Assembly: GCA_030765525.1 (NCBI GenBank)
Contig: JAVCCK010000038.1
Span: 1-64,000 of the forward strand
Direction: 5' to 3'
DNA from: Candidatus Lernaella stagnicola
GTDB taxonomy: Bacteria; Lernaellota; Lernaellaia; Lernaellales; Lernaellaceae
Length of the DNA: 64,000 nt
Position numbers and translations under genes: made by a program. Below are positions 8,121 through 16,260 of the stretch, piece by piece (position 1 is the first letter of the stretch; every line of letters begins with the position of its first letter). The notes beneath the pieces were generated by a model that did not search any database, was not told where the DNA came from, and saw nothing but the letters and a program-made list of their open reading frames with translations.

Positions 8121-11100
8121 TCAATCCCAGGTAATGACGAACTTCTTCCGCCCCGCCTTGCCGTGAAACGCCACGGCGCGACGCGTTTCGCTCCACGTCC
8201 ATTCACCCGCCGCCAGCGCCAAGGGATCGCCGCCTTCGACAAATAGTAGGTCACCGACCGCTTCGGGCGCGTCGGCGTCAACGGTCCAGGCGATTTGCGC
8301 CCACAGCTCGCCTTCTTCGTCGACGGCGTCGCGTTCCACGTCGATGGAGCCGTTTTTCACCTTGACGGTCAATTCACTACCGTCGCTCAGCGTCGTGGTT
8401 GTCGTCTCGTCGGGCCACACCCACACGTGCAGCAGGTGCGCGACGTCCGTGGCGGTGACCACGCCGGATTCCGGAGCGGCGTCGGCCCAAGTGTCCACCG
8501 AGGGGTCCACGACCGGAATCGCCGCGCCAAGCCGCACGAACAAGGGAATGGTCTCGACCGGCGCCGCCACCGTGATTTCCTGCCCGCCGCCGATGATCTG
8601 GTCGCCGCCGATGCGGAAGCCGCCGGTGCCGCCCCCGGTTTCCCCGGCGTCGTATTCAGTTTGCGCCCAGAAGTTGATCCACTCGCCTTCCGGCAGGTAG
8701 AAGGTCCACGTCGTGGCGCCGGCTTCAATCACCGGTGCGACGTAGAAGTCATCGCCGAAGTAGTATTGGTATTCCACATCCCACACCGCCGGATCCTCGG
8801 GGGTGACCAGCACCGGATGGCGCATCAACGGCAACCCGCTTTCACGATATTGCCACGCGGTGTTGTAGATGTAGGGCACCAGTTGGGTGCGCAGCTTTTG
8901 GAACTTGCGCACGACGTACGTGATATCGGGCGAATCAAAAATGAGCGGGCGCTCGCCGTTGACGACTTCGCTGTTAACCATGTCGCGCATCAGGCCGGAG
9001 AACGCGCCGAACTGCATCCAGCGCTTGAGTAGTTCCGGCGTCGGCGCGGGAACCAGGTAGGCGTGGTAGCCGCCGATGTCGTGCCCCCAAAACGCGAAGC
9101 CCGTCAGGCCGACGTTCAAGCCCGCCTTCACCTGCGCGGGCAGACCGTCGGAGACGTTCCAATCGGCGCTGGGGTCACCGCTCCACATGGCGTAGGTCCA
9201 GTTTTGCGATCCGGCATAGCCCGAACGATTGAAATAGAGGTAATCCGGAGCCAGGCCGTCGTAGGGGTCGTCGTCGAGTTCGCGGAAGAAATTGTAGCCG
9301 GAACGCTGGTAGATGAGCGGGTACGGGTTGTGCCAGTAATGGCCGTCGCGGCCGTCGGCGAACTGCACCATAGGCGGCGTGTACTCGCCGAAATCGTACA
9401 TCGTGCCGTCGTAGGAGAGGTCGACGATGTTCTGCAACACCGAATGCCACCATTGGTCCACATCCGGCGCGGTGAAATCGATGTGACTGACGTGAAACTC
9501 GGCGAAACTGATGATGTTCAGGTAGACGGTCTGTATGTAGGCGTCGCCGTTTTCGTCGCGCGTGAGCAAGTCGAGATCGGCGGCCTCCTGCCACAACTCG
9601 GGGTAGTCGTCGGCGTCGATGCGCGGCTGGAGGTAACACAGCACCTTGAAGCCCAGGTCGTGCTTGGCCTCGTTTCGCGCCACGATTTCGGCCTCATGCC
9701 CGCGGAAGCTGCCGGTGGGCGTGATGTTGGTCCATTCGTGGTTGACGCTGGTGGGGATGTCGGCCAGCCGGAAATCTTCGCCGCCGTAGCCCGCGAAGAA
9801 ATTCCACGGCGCCAACATCCACGGGCGCGGCACCTGGCTGCGACCGGTGCGGGCCGTGTATTGGCCCAGCGCTTCGGCCGGAGTCGGCCCGGCAAACACC
9901 ACAAAGGCCAATTCGTTTGATTCCGCCTTGATCTGCCAGAGGTCCTCATGGGTCGCGGCCAGGTCGAAATGTGTCGGCTCGGGAACGTCGGCCAAAAAAC
10001 CATAGCCGTGGTTGGACAAGAAGAAGGGGATCGGCGCGTAGCTGCCGTCTTCGCCCGAGGGCAGCACCCATTCGGGCGTCGCCTCCGGGAAAAGGGCTTC
10101 GATCAACGGCCGCAACGAACCGGGTTCAATGCCGCCCTCCTCGAGCCACGACTCGATCTTCTTGCCCCGCTGATCGAGTCGATTGAAACGCTCGCCGAAA
10201 CCCAGGTAGGCCTCGTCGCTGGGCGATTGGAAGGTGAAGGCCATGCGGTCGATGTCGTCGGCTTCGTTGCCCGGCTGCGTGGCGGCCGCGATGCGAACGG
10301 CGCCGTCGTAGAAAGGTCCGATGGCGATGATGGTGCGCGCCCGGTCGCTTTGGTCGCGCACGTCGAACACGATGCGGTCGGCTTTCTGCCAAAAGCGGAC
10401 GACCCGCGCCATGTTCGTCCACGGCCCTTCGTGGTGGTAGTACCCGCGATACCCCCAATAAAATTGGTTCCAATAGAAGCCCTTGTCGGCCGAAACGGCT
10501 AACGGGGCGAACCCTTCGTCGCGGGGGTCGTCGACGGTCGCAAGCAAGGTTTCTTCGTCGGCGATGCGAACGATTTGAAGAGCGAAGGGGTCACGGCGCA
10601 GCGTCACGCGCAATCCGCCGCCAACGAGGATGAAGTTGTTTTCTTCCTCATCCATCGTGTAGTCGACCTTGCCGGGGAGCTGTTCTTTTTGGCCCGGGAT
10701 CGCCGGTTCCGGTTGTTCGGGCGGCACGGCGGCGGGATAGGGGCAATGGGCTTGTTCGCATTGTTCGATGCAGGCCACAAAGCTCCCGCAGTCGGCGCCG
10801 GGGTAGCAGGCGCAACTGCACGAGAGAAGCGCCGTGGGATCGTAACAAACATCGGCGTCGGTCAACTGCTCAACGCAGTCGTCGACCGAAGTATCCACGC
10901 CGCAATCCTGGACGGCGCGCTCGCAAAGGGATACGGGGCCGCAGGGCGGAAAGGGCGTGTCGTCATCGTCGGCGGAGTCATCGTCGTCGGGGACGGAATC
11001 GTCGTCGGTCGTATCATCGTCGTCGTCGGGGGCAGAGTCGTCGTCGGGAAGGTTGTCGTCGTCGTCGTCGGACACCACGTCATCGTCAGCGGAACCGCCG

Positions 11101-11171
11101 TCCTGGTGGTCGCAGCCGAACACGAGAGTAAAAAGCAAACAGAGAGTAAAGAAAAATACTAAACAACGCAT
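8121..11171 (-). CDS. Glycoside hydrolase family 31 lipoprotein with N-terminal Cys-rich module
   Basis: This 1016-residue surface alpha-glycosidase candidate starts with a signal peptide and lipobox (LVFGC, C20). A ~55-residue Asp-rich spacer follows, then a module with 12 Cys in residues 77-143, an N-terminal beta-sandwich and the GH31 barrel. The nucleophile is D593 (TMYDFGEYTPP) and the acid/base is D698 (FWGHDIGGYH). The RSGYAGSQ and DIGGYH motifs are YihQ-like, but the sulfoquinovose-binding QQW/R signature is absent, so alpha-glucosidase or alpha-xylosidase is likelier. A C-terminal beta domain follows. The ATG at 11171 follows GAGGTG; the in-frame GTG at 11180 overlaps that site. The upstream leader carries a 17-bp palindrome. 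Confidence 0.92.
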   Translation of the reverse strand: MRCLVFFFTLCLLFTLVFGCDHQDGGSADDDVVSDDDDDNLPDDDSAPDDDDDTTDDDSVPDDDDSADDDDTPFPPCGPVSLCERAVQDCGVDTSVDDCVEQLTDADVCYDPTALLSCSCACYPGADCGSFVACIEQCEQAHCPYPAAVPPEQPEPAIPGQKEQLPGKVDYTMDEEENNFILVGGGLRVTLRRDPFALQIVRIADEETLLATVDDPRDEGFAPLAVSADKGFYWNQFYWGYRGYYHHEGPWTNMARVVRFWQKADRIVFDVRDQSDRARTIIAIGPFYDGAVRIAAATQPGNEADDIDRMAFTFQSPSDEAYLGFGERFNRLDQRGKKIESWLEEGGIEPGSLRPLIEALFPEATPEWVLPSGEDGSYAPIPFFLSNHGYGFLADVPEPTHFDLAATHEDLWQIKAESNELAFVVFAGPTPAEALGQYTARTGRSQVPRPWMLAPWNFFAGYGGEDFRLADIPTSVNHEWTNITPTGSFRGHEAEIVARNEAKHDLGFKVLCYLQPRIDADDYPELWQEAADLDLLTRDENGDAYIQTVYLNIISFAEFHVSHIDFTAPDVDQWWHSVLQNIVDLSYDGTMYDFGEYTPPMVQFADGRDGHYWHNPYPLIYQRSGYNFFRELDDDPYDGLAPDYLYFNRSGYAGSQNWTYAMWSGDPSADWNVSDGLPAQVKAGLNVGLTGFAFWGHDIGGYHAYLVPAPTPELLKRWMQFGAFSGLMRDMVNSEVVNGERPLIFDSPDITYVVRKFQKLRTQLVPYIYNTAWQYRESGLPLMRHPVLVTPEDPAVWDVEYQYYFGDDFYVAPVIEAGATTWTFYLPEGEWINFWAQTEYDAGETGGGTGGFRIGGDQIIGGGQEITVAAPVETIPLFVRLGAAIPVVDPSVDTWADAAPESGVVTATDVAHLLHVWVWPDETTTTTLSDGSELTVKVKNGSIDVERDAVDEEGELWAQIAWTVDADAPEAVGDLLFVEGGDPLALAAGEWTWSETRRAVAFHGKAGRKKFVITWD

Positions 11172-11186
11172 ATAAAACACCTCAGC

Positions 11187-11203
11187 AAGCGGGTAACCCG
11201 CTT
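11187..11203 (-). promoter_or_regulatory. 17-bp palindrome in the GH31 5' leader (operator or hairpin)
   Basis: AAGCGGGT, one base and ACCCGCTT form a perfect inverted repeat. It lies just upstream of the GH31 Shine-Dalgarno and downstream of its promoter. Its size fits a LacI-, GntR- or TetR-type operator; as RNA it could also form a stem. Confidence 0.5.
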
Positions 11204-11216
11204 TGAACCCGAGTTC

Positions 11217-11245
11217 ATCATTCTAAAATTGCGCGCCGGTTTCAA
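11217..11245 (-). promoter_or_regulatory. Candidate GH31 gene promoter
   Basis: On the minus strand TTGAAA (11240-11245), 17 nt and AATGAT (11217-11222) match the sigma-70 consensus at 5/6 and 4/6 positions. The predicted start of transcription falls a few bases before the palindrome. Confidence 0.55.
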
Positions 11246-11338
11246 GGGCAAAGGTCTTGCCGCTTGAACGATCCTTGTGCTAGCGTTGCCAAAGCAATCG
11301 ACCAATCTTTCGCCGGTACTAAACAGGGGGAAACGAGC

Positions 11339-12034
11339 GTGGAAAACAGACGACAAAAACGCGTTTCGAAAAACCTTCTCGCGCAAGTCACGACCCAAAC
11401 GAGTGCATTTTTCGCCTACGTTCAAGACTTGGCCAAAACCGGCCTCGGCTTTTCGTGCAACCGAAATCTGTCGATCGGTGAAGAAGTGGAAGTAAAACTG
11501 AACGCGCCGAGCAAGCCGACCATGGTCATGAAGGGGCGCGTCGCCTGGCAACGTAACCTGCCGTCCATCGCGAAAAACAAGTTCCAGTACGGCATCGGGT
11601 TGACCGAGCACAGCGATATCTACGACGCGTACGTCCTCGAACTGCTCAAAAGGGAATACGAGCGCCGCACCGACCCGCGTTTCACCGATGTGTTGACCGT
11701 GCAGGCCGACGACGTACTCGACCTGCTCGACGCCGCGATTTCCGATGTTTCCGCCAGCGGTCTGTACGTGCGCACCGGCTCGCCCCTGGTGGTCGGCAGC
11801 CAATACGAATTCAAGTTGGAAAGCGAAGAATTAGCCGACCCCTTGTTCGTACTGGCCGAAGTCGTAGCCGTCTTCGATTGCGATCTCGACGACCTGGACC
11901 ATCCCTACGGAGCGGGATTCAAAATCATTTCCTTCGCCGGTAAAGGCGCGGAGAAATTCGCCGATTACATCAAGAGCCTGGAAGAGCTTTTCAAGTTCCA
12001 CTGGCCGCCGGAAATGGACGCTGCGGCCAAATAA
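11339..12034 (+). CDS. Tandem PilZ-domain protein (c-di-GMP receptor candidate)
   Basis: The 231-residue cytoplasmic protein contains two PilZ-like units. The first (residues ~4-98) opens with RRQKR, giving an RxxxR motif, and has DLAKTGLGF, where the usual DxSxxG Ser is Ala. The second (~100-205) has ERRTDPR and a consensus DVSASGLYV. Each ends with a short Y-G-x-G-F/L strand. PilZ domains bind cyclic di-GMP and regulate motility, pili or exopolysaccharide. The start is a GTG with GGGGG eight bases upstream. It converges on the flavodoxin gene with 3 bp between them. Its partner pathway cannot be read from neighbours. Confidence 0.85.
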   Translation: MENRRQKRVSKNLLAQVTTQTSAFFAYVQDLAKTGLGFSCNRNLSIGEEVEVKLNAPSKPTMVMKGRVAWQRNLPSIAKNKFQYGIGLTEHSDIYDAYVLELLKREYERRTDPRFTDVLTVQADDVLDLLDAAISDVSASGLYVRTGSPLVVGSQYEFKLESEELADPLFVLAEVVAVFDCDLDDLDHPYGAGFKIISFAGKGAEKFADYIKSLEELFKFHWPPEMDAAAK

Positions 12035-12037
12035 TCC

Positions 12038-12616
12038 CTACGCGTTCAGCTTCTTGAGCACCCACGCCATGTTGCGTCCAAGCACGCGCATCGTTTCGAT
12101 ACCCTCGGCGTCGTCTCGACATTCGCCGGGCCCGCCGCCCACGCCGACATTCCAATAATGGGACCCGGGCACGACCACGCCGCTGATGTGGAAAAAGTGA
12201 TTGATGGCGTCAAACGTGGGTATCCCGCCCGCGCGCCGCACCGCCACGACCGCCGCGCCGACCTTGCGCGACAGCAGGTGGTCGTTCATCCGCACGACCA
12301 TGCCCGCGCGATCGATGAAGTTCTTGACGTGGCCGGTGACGTTGGAGAACCAAACCGGCGAGCCGATCAACATGCCCTCAGCCTCGATCACCTGCGCCAG
12401 CACGTCGTTGAGCGTGTCGTCGGTCACGCCGTGGCACTTGCCGTCCTTCGTTTTTCTACACTTGAAACAGCCGGTGCACGGCTGCAGTTTCAGCGGCGGC
12501 AGGTGAATAATGCTCGTCTCGATCCCCTCTTCCTGAAAAACCTCGCAGACCGTGTTGAGTAGTAGAGCCGTGTTTCCGTTCTTCTTCGGGCTGCCGTTCA
12601 AAGCGATGACCTTCAT
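12038..12616 (-). CDS. Flavodoxin-family NAD(P)H oxidoreductase (iron-sulfur flavoprotein-like)
   Basis: This 192-residue cytoplasmic protein has a flavodoxin fold. The FMN phosphate loop is LNGSPKKNGNTA near the N-terminus. A CTGCFKCRKTKDGKC cluster follows and resembles the compact Cys motif of iron-sulfur flavoproteins, although only the Cys spacing supports a cluster. GSPVWFSNVTGHVKNFIDR is the usual second flavin-contact region. The ATG at 12616 follows AAAGGA; a start 15 bases upstream lies in the Shine-Dalgarno region. The electron donor and substrate are unknown. A well-formed promoter with an inverted repeat is upstream. Confidence 0.88.
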   Translation of the reverse strand: MKVIALNGSPKKNGNTALLLNTVCEVFQEEGIETSIIHLPPLKLQPCTGCFKCRKTKDGKCHGVTDDTLNDVLAQVIEAEGMLIGSPVWFSNVTGHVKNFIDRAGMVVRMNDHLLSRKVGAAVVAVRRAGGIPTFDAINHFFHISGVVVPGSHYWNVGVGGGPGECRDDAEGIETMRVLGRNMAWVLKKLNA

Positions 12617-12651
12617 GGCGGTTCCTTTCATTTCGGGGTAAGCGCGGCGAC

Positions 12652-12682
12652 ATTATAATCGTTTGGCCATTGACCGCCAAAC
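12652..12682 (-). promoter_or_regulatory. Flavodoxin gene promoter with embedded operator
   Basis: On the minus strand TTGGCG (12675-12680), 17 nt and TATAAT (12652-12657) make a strong promoter. A perfect 7-bp inverted repeat, GTTTGGC-N8-GCCAAAC (12661-12682), fills the spacer and overlaps the -35, as expected for a repressor operator. Confidence 0.65.
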
Positions 12683-12788
12683 TGCAAAATTTGCTTGCTT
12701 TTTGGCGACAAAGGTAGTTTTCTGTCCTATGCTGATTCGAGTCGATGATCGCGTTTTTCACCCCGGGGGCGGGAAGTAGAGAACGAAC

Positions 12789-14405
12789 ATGGCACAGTGT
12801 AAGTGTCACCTGACGACGCGACACACGGCCCTTTTTTTTCTTTGTTTACTCGTCGCTTTTTCCCTGCTCACCACCGCCTGCCTCGATGACGACGACGATA
12901 ACGACGCCGCGCCCGACGCTGCCGCCGACGATGACGATGATAACAATGATGACATCGAAGATGACGATAATGACGATAACGATACCGCCGACGATGACAC
13001 GGCAGATGACGACGACGATAACGACGATGACAACGACGATGACAACAACGACGATGATGACGACGATGATGATGATAACAACGACGACGCATCTCCCCTG
13101 CCCGAGGGAATCTACGTCGCCACCACCGGCGACGACGCCAACCCCGGCACAGCCGATCAACCGAAACTGACTATCGAGGCGGGCCTAGGCGCCGCCGCGC
13201 CGGAAAGCCTGCCGGTGTATGTCGCACGCGGGAAATACCACGAAGACCTCACGGTCTCGACCTCGCTGTACGGCGGCTTCCGTGAAACGGATTGGCGGCG
13301 CGATATCGCGGCATACGAAACCTCCATTCTCGCTAGCGGCATGTATTCGGTCCTGATCCTGGGTTTCTTGGAAGAGGACATCGTGGTTGACGGCTGCACG
13401 ATCGACCGCGACCTGGAAACGCCCGGCGAGGACGCTTTCGGCGTGGTGATCTCCGGGGGCAACGGCCGTTTCTCCCGCAATCGTGTTTTGGGACCTGTCG
13501 CGTGGGGCTTCTTCACGCAAGCCGTTGGGTTGACGATTGATGGGGGCGGCACCTGGGTCATCGAAGACAATGAAATCACCGGTGGCGCCGCCGGCGGATT
13601 TTACGGCGCGAGTTGCATCGGCGTTGCGATTGCGGCCGATGATGTGGAGGCGCAGGTAACCGGCAATAGCATTTACTCGGGTGACGCCGCGGCGTTGGCC
13701 TTTCCGGCCCAGAGTGTGGGGATGTTCGTCGACACGCCGGGTGGCCACGTGGTGATCGACGGCAACGTGATCTTCAGCGGCTACGCCTTCAGCAGCTACG
13801 ACGCGAACGCGCTCGGCCTGCATTTGGAGCACGGCAGCGTGACGGTGACCAATAATTATATCCGCCCGGGCAGGTCCGTTGATGACTTTTCGGCCGGCGT
13901 GGTGGTGGGCGCCCCGAGCGAGTCGCCCGTCTTCATCGGGAACACGATTTTCGGCGGCGACGGGGATGACACGGCGGCGGTTGTGTTGGAATCGAACGCG
14001 ACACTGGTGAACAACATTTTGATCGCGCGGGGCGACGGCATTTCCAGTCCGTTATCGATCGTTCCCGGTACGGCGGAAGTCGACCTCCAGCGCAACGATT
14101 TGGTCTGCGGCTCGCGTCTTTGTTACCTCGTGATTCATTGGCCCCTCCTCATCGAGGATGTCGATCAAGTCAACGCTTGCCAATGGAACGGGTGCGCGGC
14201 GGCGGCCGGCAATATCGCGGTCGATCCGCTGTTCGCCGGCGGCTATTTGCACTTGAGCACCGCCAGCCCGTGCATCGACGCGGGCACGGACCCGAACCCC
14301 TGGTACACGGGCGCGGAAATCTACATGGACATCGACGGCGACGTTCGTCCGCAGGGCTCCGGTTGGGATGTCGGCGCCGACGAATTTTCTGATATAAGTC
14401 GTTAA
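12789..14405 (+). CDS. Asp-spacer lipoprotein with right-handed beta-helix (choice-of-anchor Q type), paralogue 1
   Basis: The 538-residue protein has a signal peptide with lipobox (LLTTAC) and a spacer of about 70 residues made almost only of Asp and Asn. A DUF1565-like entry motif follows (IYVATTGDDANPGT, then a TIEAGL strand), leading into irregular beta-helix rungs rich in G-N-x-I and a terminal signature DIDGDVRPQGSGWDVGADEF. That ending is typical of choice-of-anchor Q right-handed beta-helix proteins. Such folds often bind or cleave polysaccharide, but no catalytic Asp/His set is evident. It is the first of three tandem paralogues separated by only 15 bp, so they are probably cotranscribed. 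Confidence 0.85.
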   Translation: MAQCKCHLTTRHTALFFLCLLVAFSLLTTACLDDDDDNDAAPDAAADDDDDNNDDIEDDDNDDNDTADDDTADDDDDNDDDNDDDNNDDDDDDDDDNNDDASPLPEGIYVATTGDDANPGTADQPKLTIEAGLGAAAPESLPVYVARGKYHEDLTVSTSLYGGFRETDWRRDIAAYETSILASGMYSVLILGFLEEDIVVDGCTIDRDLETPGEDAFGVVISGGNGRFSRNRVLGPVAWGFFTQAVGLTIDGGGTWVIEDNEITGGAAGGFYGASCIGVAIAADDVEAQVTGNSIYSGDAAALAFPAQSVGMFVDTPGGHVVIDGNVIFSGYAFSSYDANALGLHLEHGSVTVTNNYIRPGRSVDDFSAGVVVGAPSESPVFIGNTIFGGDGDDTAAVVLESNATLVNNILIARGDGISSPLSIVPGTAEVDLQRNDLVCGSRLCYLVIHWPLLIEDVDQVNACQWNGCAAAAGNIAVDPLFAGGYLHLSTASPCIDAGTDPNPWYTGAEIYMDIDGDVRPQGSGWDVGADEFSDISR

Positions 14406-14640
14406 CGGAGGGCTTTCGAAATGAAAAACGCAGCCTTGTTGGTGCTCCTGTTGGCGCTACTGCTTTTGTTCGTCGCGGCATGTGGCGACGACGACGACGA
14501 TGATGACAACGACAACGACAACGATAACAACGATGCCGATGATGACGACACGGCCGACGATGACGACGACAATGATGACGACGACAATAACGACACCACA
14601 CCCGGCGACGACGATGACGACGACGATAACGACACCACAC
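14366..14640 (+). repeat. Direct repeat copy A (junction plus signal/spacer cassette)
   Basis: The segment covers the last codons of paralogue 1, the 15-bp intergenic spacer and the signal peptide and first spacer half of paralogue 2. It is nearly identical to 15992-16260, offset by 1626 bp, with about ten substitutions and a 6-bp deletion plus further length changes in the Asp tract. Confidence 0.9.
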
Positions 14641-16031
14641 CCGGTGACGACGATGACGACGACGATGATGACGACGACGATGATGACGACGACTCCACCC
14701 CGCCCACCGAGGGCGTGTTCGTCGCCAAAAGCGGCGACGACGCCAACCCCGGAACCTACGACGAACCCTTGCTGACCATCGCCGCGGGCCTTGACGCCGC
14801 TTGGATCCACGGCGGACCGGTGCATGTGGCGGAGGGAACCTACGAGGAAACGTTGACCGTTTCGCAATCCATCCTCGGCGGATACCACGACGGCGACTGG
14901 CTGCGCGACATCGACGCCTACCCGACGATCGTGCAAAGCGACGCCAACACATTGATGATCATCGACGCGTCGACCAAAGACGCGATGTTGTTGGAGGGCT
15001 TCACCGTCCAACCCGGCGAAGTCACGCCCGATCAGTACGGTTTCGGCGTGCGCATCGAGGGCGGTGACGTCACGTTTGCGCGCAACACGGTTGTCGGCCC
15101 GCCCGCCGATTATTACGGCACGCACTACGGCGCCGCAGTTCAGGTTAACGGCGGGGGCGCGGTGCGCATCGAAGGCTGCCACCTCACCGGCGGCTCGGTA
15201 TACGGCTACGAAATTTTTTCCGCCGGATTGGCTGTCCTTGGCGACGCGTCGGACGTGATCGCCACGGACAACACGTTGATCGGCGGCCCGGTCAACACCG
15301 AATACCTCGGTACTTCGGCAGGCGTATACGTCAACGCCAATGGTTCGGTGACATTAGCCCGCAATTGGATCTACGGCGGCGAAGCCAGCACGGTATTCGT
15401 CGGTTTTTCCGATGCCGTCGAAATCGAGTACGGCGAAGTGGCGCTGATCGCCAACGCCCTTTACCCCGGCGCTGTGATCGCGGGAGTCAACGGCTTCGGC
15501 ATCGCCGCGGGCGTACACTCGCACGAGTATTCGAGCTCGCCGCTCATAATCAGCAATACGATCGCCATGGGGGACGCCCCGGTCAGCGCGGGCATTCAAC
15601 TCGACGCAGGCGGCGTGATCATCGACAACCTCGTCTGGTCGGATCTCGCCATCCGGCCGACCTATCTGGTGGCCACCACGACCACCGCCACGCACGGATA
15701 CGTCCTCTATAACAATTTGCTGGATTGCGCCGCATTCGGCTGCACGAAGGTGCTGGTTGATGTCGAAGATTTCATCAATCGCCTCGACCTGATCAACGGT
15801 TGCACGTGGGGTGCCTGCACAGAGGCCGGGGGTAACATCGACGGCGACCCGCTGCTTGTCGCGGCCGACGACCCGCACCTCAAGCCCGGCAGCCCGGCGC
15901 GGGAGACAGGCGTGGATCCGGCCCCGTGGCTCAGCGACCCGTTGATCAATCTGGATTTGGATGGAGACGCTCGGCCCGCCGGACCGAACTGGGATATCGG
16001 CGCCGACGAATTTTCTGATACAAGACGTTAA
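14421..16031 (+). CDS. Asp-spacer lipoprotein with right-handed beta-helix, paralogue 2
   Basis: This 536-residue protein shares its architecture with the genes on both sides: signal peptide, lipobox (FVAAC, then GDDDD), a ~70-residue Asp/Asn/Thr spacer, an entry motif VFVAKSGDDANPGT, beta-helix rungs and a terminal NWDIGADEF. ACGGAGGG sits ideally before the ATG. The passenger domain is clearly homologous to, but well diverged from, paralogues 1 and 3, whereas the export module is nearly identical at DNA level to that of paralogue 3. It is predicted to be surface-exposed. The ligand is unknown. Confidence 0.85.
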   Translation: MKNAALLVLLLALLLLFVAACGDDDDDDDNDNDNDNNDADDDDTADDDDDNDDDDNNDTTPGDDDDDDDNDTTPGDDDDDDDDDDDDDDDDSTPPTEGVFVAKSGDDANPGTYDEPLLTIAAGLDAAWIHGGPVHVAEGTYEETLTVSQSILGGYHDGDWLRDIDAYPTIVQSDANTLMIIDASTKDAMLLEGFTVQPGEVTPDQYGFGVRIEGGDVTFARNTVVGPPADYYGTHYGAAVQVNGGGAVRIEGCHLTGGSVYGYEIFSAGLAVLGDASDVIATDNTLIGGPVNTEYLGTSAGVYVNANGSVTLARNWIYGGEASTVFVGFSDAVEIEYGEVALIANALYPGAVIAGVNGFGIAAGVHSHEYSSSPLIISNTIAMGDAPVSAGIQLDAGGVIIDNLVWSDLAIRPTYLVATTTTATHGYVLYNNLLDCAAFGCTKVLVDVEDFINRLDLINGCTWGACTEAGGNIDGDPLLVAADDPHLKPGSPARETGVDPAPWLSDPLINLDLDGDARPAGPNWDIGADEFSDTRR

Positions 16032-16260
16032 CGGAGGGCTTTCGAAATGAAAAACGCAGCCTTGTTGGTGCTTCTGTTGGCGCTACTGCTTTCGTTCGTC
16101 GCGGCATGTGGCGACGACGACGACGATGATGACAACGACAACGATAACAACGATGCCGATGATGACGACACGGCCGACGATGATGACGACAATGATGACG
16201 ACGACGATAACGACACCACACCCGGCGATGACGATAACGACACCACACCGGGTGACGACG
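15992..16260 (+). repeat. Direct repeat copy B (junction plus signal/spacer cassette)
   Basis: This is the second copy of the 14366-14640 repeat, spanning the end of paralogue 2 and the start of paralogue 3. The stop codon, the 15-bp gap, the Shine-Dalgarno and the first ~50 codons are kept almost unchanged. Confidence 0.9.

Noticed and set aside
8121-11171. Sulfoquinovosidase assignment for the GH31 protein
   Set aside because: Core active-site motifs are similar, but the sulfonate-binding QQW/R motif was not found.
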